This document shows positions 13,919-18,310 of a DNA stretch of 18,310 nt, piece by piece; within the stretch, counting starts at the first letter, position 1, and each line of letters begins with the position of its first letter. The notes under the pieces are model-generated. The model had not been told where the DNA came from, ran no database searches, and saw only the letters and a program-made list of their open reading frames with translations. Origin of the DNA: Candidatus Roizmanbacteria bacterium (lineage in GTDB: Bacteria > Patescibacteriota > Microgenomatia > UBA1406); contig JANLHK010000050.1 in the NCBI GenBank assembly GCA_024653645.1, positions 1 to 18,310 on the forward strand. Direction: 5' to 3'. A program made the translations under genes and the position numbers.

Positions 13919-14451
13919 CGCTGATACAGTATCTTGGTAACCACCGGCCTAAGATCAAAAATTTCATCCGCGCATCGTCTTCCCTTGCCAAAAAGCTCTT
14001 TCCCCTGGCACAAACAAGTAGCGCATGGGGCAAATGCCTCAGGCTCAAGAGCATAAAATGCATCATGATCATAAGGAACCGCTCCCAGTTTCTTAAAAAT
14101 AGGGGCAGAATTTTCATTGCCAAACGCTATATAATTTCTGTCAGGACCTATCTGACTAAACAGTGCTCCCATGATGGCCGTTCCATAGCCATGCTTTACG
14201 AGTTCAGGCTGCACCGCCCAAGCCCCAAACTCATTGTGACCATGGGGAAATTGAAAGCTGATGGCCGCCGTTGCAATCACTGCATTCTCCTGGCACAGCA
14301 GTCCCAAAAGGCCCTGGGCCGCAATTGATAATAACTTATCAAACGTCACTGAAAGCATCATGCCTTCCTGGGCGTATTGATTAATAAGATGTTGGGCGCT
14401 GGTAATCAGTGCCGTTTCATCAGGCGTAGGAAAGATTAATTGTTCTTTCAT
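13915..14451 (-). CDS. GNAT-like N-acetyltransferase with cysteine-rich C-terminus (copy 2)
   Basis: Predicted acetyltransferase, 178 residues, first gene behind the T-box leader. The acetyl-CoA loop is VKHGYGTAI (85-93), preceded by NEFGAWAVQPEL, and NENSAPIFKKLGA (112-124) corresponds to the helix-loop after it. The C-terminus has four cysteines, C143, C146, C148 (CATCLC) and C160, like the five in GNAT copy 1, although overall similarity between the two is low. It ends in an ATGA overlap with M20 copy 2. Its ATG is one nucleotide after the 3' arm of a 12-bp hairpin, which should hide the start when the T-box is unbound. The acetylated substrate is unknown. Confidence 0.82.
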   Translation of the reverse strand: MKEQLIFPTPDETALITSAQHLINQYAQEGMMLSVTFDKLLSIAAQGLLGLLCQENAVIATAAISFQFPHGHNEFGAWAVQPELVKHGYGTAIMGALFSQIGPDRNYIAFGNENSAPIFKKLGAVPYDHDAFYALEPEAFAPCATCLCQGKELFGKGRRCADEIFDLRPVVTKILYQR

Positions 14452-14452
14452 A

Positions 14453-14481
14453 TCTCTACAGTTAATTGATAACTGCAGAGA
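14453..14481 (-). promoter_or_regulatory. Sequestrator hairpin masking the GNAT start codon
   Basis: Minus strand TCTCTGCAGTTA (14481-14470) pairs with TAACTGTAGAGA (14464-14453) around a TCAAT loop: 12 bp with one G-U. The 5' arm contains CTCTGC, which is also the 3' arm of the T-box antisequestrator, so the two structures exclude each other. The 3' arm ends one nucleotide before ATG. There is no U-run, so it should block ribosomes rather than terminate transcription. Confidence 0.8.
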
Positions 14482-14665
14482 CGAGGATTCGTCGTGGTAC
14501 CACTCTGCTTTTTCCTATTCTCGCGAATAGGAACTCTCCAGCTCACTCCATCCCTGTATGTCGGAACGACAAGAGCCTGATGCTATTATGGGCATCTCCC
14601 ATCTGCTATTTTGAGCAGCAGCTTATTCCGGATCGCGACTCCGGCACCTGATTGCGCATTTCAGG
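14453..14665 (-). ncRNA. T-box riboswitch leader (translational type) of the GNAT-M20-argS operon
   Basis: The conserved T-box AGAGTGGTACCACG lies on the minus strand at 14506-14493, within an antisequestrator GCAGAG (14508-14503) ... CTCTGC (14480-14475); the CGTCTCTGC end is also typical. The UGGU of the bulge would pair with an ACCA tRNA end, so discriminator A is expected. A 9-bp hairpin TTCCTATTC-GCGA-GAATAGGAA (14533-14512) with a GNRA tetraloop is in the stem III position, separated from the T-box by a short A-rich stretch. The 5' half folds into several short hairpins (CCTGA/TCAGG, CCGGA/TCCGG, CTGCT/AGCAG, ATGGG/CCCAT, TGTCG/CGACA), and I cannot draw a standard stem I or assign the specifier codon. 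Arginine is the natural guess from argS; alanine is possible given the tRNA-Ala in the operon. Confidence 0.82.
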
Positions 14666-14670
14666 AATAC

Positions 14671-14699
14671 AGTATAAAGAAGAGTTTATTAAAAATCAA
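14671..14699 (-). promoter_or_regulatory. Promoter of the T-box operon
   Basis: Minus strand TTGATT (14699-14694), exactly 17 bp, TATACT (14676-14671). The start would be near 14665-14663, giving a ~210-nt leader, in contrast to the leaderless genes around it. The -35 lies inside the last codons of the upstream single-pass membrane protein gene. Confidence 0.75.
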
Positions 14700-15066
14700 T
14701 TGATATATCAGGAGTTTTCACGTCAGCAGTATCTGCATCCATCGTGCTTTCAAAGGTCATCAACTCGTCTTCAAGCGCCTCAATGGTATTTTTAGGCGCC
14801 ATGGTTACTGCCGGGCTGGGGGTTGTCATTTGGTATACGGCCACCGTTGGTGTCGGTGTTGACGCTTTTGAGGTAAATGGGATAAACGATTGGTTTGACA
14901 AATAGTAGATTAAGTAACCAAAAACTCCTATAAAGGCGAATCCTGAAACCAGCAACGGAATTGTACGTGAACCGTGGTGTGGTTGCGGCGTGCCTAATGG
15001 TTCACCTAAGGGAACCGGCGGCTTATCGGTCGGTAAGTTTAGCGGGGTATAGTTTATTTCGTTCAT
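14689..15066 (-). CDS. Single-pass membrane protein with proline-rich cytoplasmic N-terminus
   Basis: Unrecognised protein of 125 residues. The first ~33 residues are proline-rich (PTDKPPVPLGEPLG), one membrane segment follows at about 36-57 (LLVSGFAFIGVFGYLIYYL), then a Thr/Pro/Ser stretch and an acidic tail. Its ATG overlaps the stop of the secreted coiled-coil gene as ATGA, so they are coupled and may act together at the cell surface. Location downstream of the TraD-like ATPase suggests, but does not show, a link to the secretion-like system. Its 3' end contains the -35 box of the T-box operon. Confidence 0.7.
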   Translation of the reverse strand: MNEINYTPLNLPTDKPPVPLGEPLGTPQPHHGSRTIPLLVSGFAFIGVFGYLIYYLSNQSFIPFTSKASTPTPTVAVYQMTTPSPAVTMAPKNTIEALEDELMTFESTMDADTADVKTPDISIDF

Positions 15067-15791
15067 AACGATGGGGTAATTGATAACGAACGTAAGGCCT
15101 GTTTCCCATTTTCTACTGCTTTACGCAGTAATCCAATACCGTCTTTTATGTTTAATCGTCCGGGTGGGGTCGCTTCACGTTCAAGTGTCTCTTCACTTAA
15201 ATTGACAAAGTTTGTTTTTGCTTCTTCCAGCAAACGATTCGCCTCATCCAAATTTGCCTTCATGTCAATTAACGACTCATTGTCAGCCTCCACTTTTGAT
15301 TCGACTTCAACTGAAAACTCAAACACACGGCTGTATAGTTGTGCAAAGTGACGAATACGCTTTAATTCTCCATAGAGTCGTGCTACCTGTTTGCGTGTTC
15401 TCCACTGGAGACTCAATTCATCACGGGTGGTACGCAACTCTTCAATGGTGGTGGCACTTTGCACCTCGTTTTGCGCTTCACTGACCCACTGTTTTTGTGC
15501 CGTGATACGTTCAAGTACGAAGCCGTTCAGCTCATCAACCGTACCTTCACCGGTAATATTCATCTCAATGCTCGTGATAAATTCAAGGGCGGTATCAAGG
15601 AGGTTCGTAAGGCGCACTTTTGCCTCATCAAGCGAGATGGGGCCGGTGGTTACTGATTTTTTCAACAACGATTCACGAAATACATTCGGCCGCTGTGGCT
15701 TAACGGTTACTGATGGAGCTGCCTCCTCCTGGGCAATGACCGGAGAAACAACGAGTAGTGCACACAGAAATCCAATAAAAAAACCTTTCAT
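15063..15791 (-). CDS. Secreted coiled-coil protein of unknown function
   Basis: From the start used here it has 242 residues: a classical signal peptide (MKGFFIGFLCALLVVSPVIAQ, cleavage near AQ-EE), then mostly charged helix, with heptad-like stretches through the middle (LRTTRDELSLQWRTRKQVA) and near LDEANRLLEEAK. No family recognised. An upstream in-frame ATG at 15803 is possible, but the 15791 start gives a cleaner signal peptide and has TATGAT 7 nt upstream. The following single-pass gene overlaps by ATGA. It lies outside the cytosol and could be a surface or secretion-associated component. Confidence 0.75.
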   Translation of the reverse strand: MKGFFIGFLCALLVVSPVIAQEEAAPSVTVKPQRPNVFRESLLKKSVTTGPISLDEAKVRLTNLLDTALEFITSIEMNITGEGTVDELNGFVLERITAQKQWVSEAQNEVQSATTIEELRTTRDELSLQWRTRKQVARLYGELKRIRHFAQLYSRVFEFSVEVESKVEADNESLIDMKANLDEANRLLEEAKTNFVNLSEETLEREATPPGRLNIKDGIGLLRKAVENGKQALRSLSITPSL

Positions 15792-15798
15792 AATATTA

Positions 15799-15826
15799 AT
15801 CATACAGGATTTTAAAAGTTTGCAAA
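15799..15826 (-). promoter_or_regulatory. Leaderless promoter of the secreted coiled-coil gene
   Basis: Minus strand TTTGCA (15826-15821, 4/6), 16 bp, TATGAT (15804-15799, 5/6) with TG directly before it, then TAATATT and ATG at 15791. The 7-nt distance favours the 15791 start over 15803. Confidence 0.55.
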
Positions 15827-15846
15827 CAGTACTGTGCTGGAGAGCG

Positions 15847-18024
15847 TCACTTATTCTTCTTGTAGTAGAGTTCGAGACATCGCTTAATGATTTTGTCTTT
15901 TTGATTATTCACGACAGCCGGTGGCGCCATGGTTTTTGCAATAAAAGGTTCACTGGTTAATCCATCAATAGCCATCTTGAGAATCACCTCATACTTCCCC
16001 AGATTGACCAAGTCATCTGCCGAAAATTTACCGCCAAATTCTTTTTCAAAGAGGCTCGCATCGCGAGCACCGACTAAAAAGGTCGTGAGGGTACCAACAT
16101 TTCCAAAGATAGCTTTTTGTATTTCCTCCTCTACTTGACCAATGTACTGATTGGCCAGGGCCAGGTTCAATTTGTATTTGCGTGCCTCAGACAAAATTTT
16201 AACAAACGAAGTGGTCGCAAAATTTTGAAACTCATCAACATACAAATAGAAGTCTTTGCGCTCACTCTCCGGTATATTGACCCGACGCATGGCAGTCAGC
16301 TGCATTTTGGTAATAAACATAGCACCAAGTAACGCGGTCGTATCTTCTCCTAGCTTTCCCTGTGATAAATTAACAATCAGAATCTTTTCATTATTCATGA
16401 TGTCATCAAATGAAAAGGTTGATTTATTGCTGTCCATGATATTGCGGATACGAACCGATGATAAAAACTGTCCGACTTTGTTTAATATCGGAGAAATAGA
16501 CTCGGTGCGCAAACGCTCACCCATCTTGTCAAATTCGCTTTTCCAAAAGGCAGATAACACTTCATCATTTTTGCCAATCTTTTCAACCACCTTGTTACGA
16601 AATGATTGATTCGTCAGTAATTTAGGCATATCGATGAACGTCGCGTCCCCATACAGAAGCAAGGTCAGAATCGTATTGCGCAACATGTATTCCAGTCGAG
16701 GTCCCCAAGAGTTGTGATACAATTTATAAAACACTGATACAATCCCTGACGCAACTACATCAGTATGTTCACTCCCCTCCTGATCAAACAAATTGATCGT
16801 AAATGAGCGATCTGCGGATAATGTCGGATCCAAGTACACCACGTCGTTCACACGACGCTTGGGAATATAATTCAAAATCATTTCAGAGAGGTCGCCATGA
16901 GGATCAATCACCGCAACTCCCTTCCCGTTGCGGATATCGTTAATGGCCATGTTGGCAATGAGGGTTGATTTACCCGTACCGGTTTTACCAATAATATACA
17001 TATGTTTACCACGATCGTTATTTTTAATACCAAAGTTAACCTCACGATTACGCCATTCAGTTTTGGCAAAAAAATTTATGTCCTCAGCTGTATTTTTTGA
17101 TCCTTCTGCCGTTGTGGGAAGATTATCGGGCGACTCACTTAAATACGTTTTCCCCCACCATATGCCCTTTACTTTTTCTGACTGCTTGCCCGGCAGACTC
17201 CACAATGAAGCCAACTCATCCAGGTTTAATGTCAGTGGCTTTTTAAATGCCCTAAATTGACGCAGTGCGACATGGCGGAAAAATCCCTTTTTCCCCCAGT
17301 CATCAATAATATGGGGAACGAAATTATTTGATTCGGATTTGGTATACACGCCAAAAGTTCCCGCCAGTTCTTTCAAGCGTTCCTTGGCCTGCTTTTTATC
17401 CGTCGTTGCCAGTACCAGGCGAATGTCAGCCTCAAGCAAAGGATTTGCTAATTTTTCACTTACAAAACTTGCGAACGGATTCTTTTCTTGTTTAATTCCC
17501 TTTTCAGTTTGCTGGGTCGTACTCATCGTTGCTCGTATGGCAGATTGAGCATGTTCTTGGCTTCCGGGCGCCTTAACGATAATCTGAATAAATGCACTTT
17601 CATGAGGTTCAAGTTTTCCCAAAAAACCTAAGACACTGGTGTTCAACATACCGCTATCCTTCCCATCTTTATGGGTTTTAATAGGGTATTGATTACCATA
17701 AGCTAAGGTAAGCGAAGCACAGGCAACGTATTTTCCCTTTACCACTTCGCGCAATGGGTCCTCTTTTTCCTCAACCACCAGTGTTTTGGGGTATTGACTC
17801 ACCAGTTGGCTTTCAAAATACTTATCCAACTCATGGGGTGGATTCAGATAAAACCGGGTCCGCTGGTCAATAGATGCGATTTCAAATGAAAGCACCTTAG
17901 GAGAGCGCAAAAAAAGCTTATCGAGCCATGAACGTTTCCCGATTGACAGGAACGAGGCCAAGAGTCCTACCTGACTACTAGCGTTCGTTTCTTCTGTTTT
18001 AGCGGGACGAAGAAGCAGATACAT
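15847..18024 (-). CDS. Soluble TraD/VirD4-like secretion or conjugation ATPase
   Basis: Predicted P-loop ATPase of the HerA/VirD4/TraD class, 725 residues, which would bind and push DNA or protein substrates through a type IV secretion-like pore. Walker A GKTGTGKST is at 346-354, followed by AVIDPHGDL (371-379); Walker B FYLYVDEFQ at 592-600 (D597, E598); ARKYKLNLALANQY (614-627) is the usual post-Walker-B helix and strand, with a Gln finger. About 330 residues precede the motor and fit no domain I can name. Unlike VirD4/TraD it lacks N-terminal membrane helices; the small membrane protein encoded just upstream could serve as its anchor. The start is fixed by TATAAT 7 nt upstream. A VirB4-like role is less likely because the DPHG and Q-Y-I features resemble coupling proteins. 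Confidence 0.82.
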   Translation of the reverse strand: MYLLLRPAKTEETNASSQVGLLASFLSIGKRSWLDKLFLRSPKVLSFEIASIDQRTRFYLNPPHELDKYFESQLVSQYPKTLVVEEKEDPLREVVKGKYVACASLTLAYGNQYPIKTHKDGKDSGMLNTSVLGFLGKLEPHESAFIQIIVKAPGSQEHAQSAIRATMSTTQQTEKGIKQEKNPFASFVSEKLANPLLEADIRLVLATTDKKQAKERLKELAGTFGVYTKSESNNFVPHIIDDWGKKGFFRHVALRQFRAFKKPLTLNLDELASLWSLPGKQSEKVKGIWWGKTYLSESPDNLPTTAEGSKNTAEDINFFAKTEWRNREVNFGIKNNDRGKHMYIIGKTGTGKSTLIANMAINDIRNGKGVAVIDPHGDLSEMILNYIPKRRVNDVVYLDPTLSADRSFTINLFDQEGSEHTDVVASGIVSVFYKLYHNSWGPRLEYMLRNTILTLLLYGDATFIDMPKLLTNQSFRNKVVEKIGKNDEVLSAFWKSEFDKMGERLRTESISPILNKVGQFLSSVRIRNIMDSNKSTFSFDDIMNNEKILIVNLSQGKLGEDTTALLGAMFITKMQLTAMRRVNIPESERKDFYLYVDEFQNFATTSFVKILSEARKYKLNLALANQYIGQVEEEIQKAIFGNVGTLTTFLVGARDASLFEKEFGGKFSADDLVNLGKYEVILKMAIDGLTSEPFIAKTMAPPAVVNNQKDKIIKRCLELYYKKNK

Positions 18025-18031
18025 GAATAAG

Positions 18032-18037
18032 ATTATA
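18032..18037 (-). promoter_or_regulatory. -10 box of the TraD-like gene, leaderless
   Basis: A perfect TATAAT on the minus strand (18037-18032) is followed by CTTATTC and ATG at 18024, 7 nt away. No good -35 is visible at 16-18 bp. Confidence 0.65.
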
Positions 18038-18073
18038 CTCGTTGCAAAAAAAGTATTCGGCGAAGATGCGAGA

Positions 18074-18298
18074 TTACAGTCCCTTTTGCTTTACGCACTT
18101 TTCGTACTGATCAGGCAAAGGATACGAAATTTTTGCATTATCATCCTCTGCTACTGTTTTTTCATACCGGGCTATAGTTTGACAATCATGAATACCGGTC
18201 ATACGCAAATACGTGTCGACTCGCTGCAATAGCATTGAGATAACAATAATGATAACAATACCCATAATGATCGCATTGATGTGTGTCGTTATATTCAT
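18074..18298 (-). CDS. Small single-pass membrane protein
   Basis: A 74-residue unrecognised protein. Residues about 9-25 (AIIMGIVIIIVISMLLQ) form one membrane segment; the rest is charged and has two cysteines, C39 and C68, that could form a disulfide. The start is supported by the same motif as other leaderless genes: ATAAGCT directly before ATG, with ATACT at the window edge that may complete a TATACT -10 just outside. It lies 49 bp upstream of the TraD-like gene, so it could be the membrane partner of that ATPase. It is short, so a chance open frame cannot be excluded. Confidence 0.62.
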   Translation of the reverse strand: MNITTHINAIIMGIVIIIVISMLLQRVDTYLRMTGIHDCQTIARYEKTVAEDDNAKISYPLPDQYEKCVKQKGL

Positions 18299-18310
18299 AG
18301 CTTATAGTAT

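Noticed and set aside
14453-14481. 12-bp hairpin as an intrinsic terminator
   Set aside because: No U-run follows; the sequence goes directly into the start codon, so start-site sequestration is the better reading.
1-18310. Recoded UGA (glycine, as in Gracilibacteria/Absconditabacteria)
   Set aside because: TGA ends many genes, including all ATGA junctions, and proteins close at expected family lengths.
1-18310. CRISPR array, insertion sequence or prophage
   Set aside because: No regularly spaced repeats, transposase, integrase or phage structural gene was seen on either strand.

Overview
The window looks like a piece of a small, streamlined bacterial genome, most probably from the Candidate Phyla Radiation (Patescibacteria). 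That is an inference from style, not a database result. Genes are packed with 4-bp ATGA overlaps, convergent genes overlap at their 3' ends, almost no Shine-Dalgarno sequences precede genes, and the tRNA carries no encoded CCA. UGA is used as a stop throughout, so the code is standard.

Layout. At the left edge a minus-strand gene starts just inside the window behind a strong Shine-Dalgarno. A plus-strand LysM/M23 peptidoglycan hydrolase follows. Next is a minus-strand operon csoR-like repressor > trxB > Glu/Leu/Phe/Val dehydrogenase; its promoter carries a palindrome typical of CsoR/CstR operators. The rho gene lies upstream of it. A 250-bp divergent spacer separates rho from a plus-strand TrmH-type RNA methyltransferase. 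That gene collides with a long minus-strand polytopic membrane protein of VirB6/TrbL type, preceded by an ACT-domain protein. A plus-strand GNAT acetyltransferase + M20 peptidase pair follows. Facing it is a minus-strand operon GNAT > M20 peptidase > argS > tRNA-Ala. The right end holds a type IV secretion-like set: a small membrane protein, a soluble TraD/VirD4-like ATPase, a secreted coiled-coil protein and a single-pass proline-rich protein.

Two regulatory features stand out. (1) The GNAT-M20-argS operon has a ~210-nt leader with a T-box antisequestrator, a GNRA-capped stem III hairpin just before it, and a 12-bp hairpin ending one nucleotide before the start codon. This is the arrangement expected of a translational T-box riboswitch, so uncharged tRNA would turn on a peptidase, an acetyltransferase and arginyl-tRNA synthetase together. 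(2) At least seven first genes of transcription units have a -10 box only 6-8 nt before ATG, often as TATAAT-NTAAG(A/C)(C/T)-ATG. Leaderless mRNAs therefore seem to be the rule here, and the motif also corrects several start codons.

Two paralogous GNAT + M20 cassettes, both GNATs with cysteine-rich C-terminal tails, suggest a conserved two-gene module, one copy leaderless and one under T-box control. The csoR-trxB-dehydrogenase operon appears thiol-themed: the repressor has two cysteines but lacks the copper ligands, and the dehydrogenase has a four-cysteine patch. No CRISPR array, insertion sequence, rRNA or convincing intrinsic terminator was seen.
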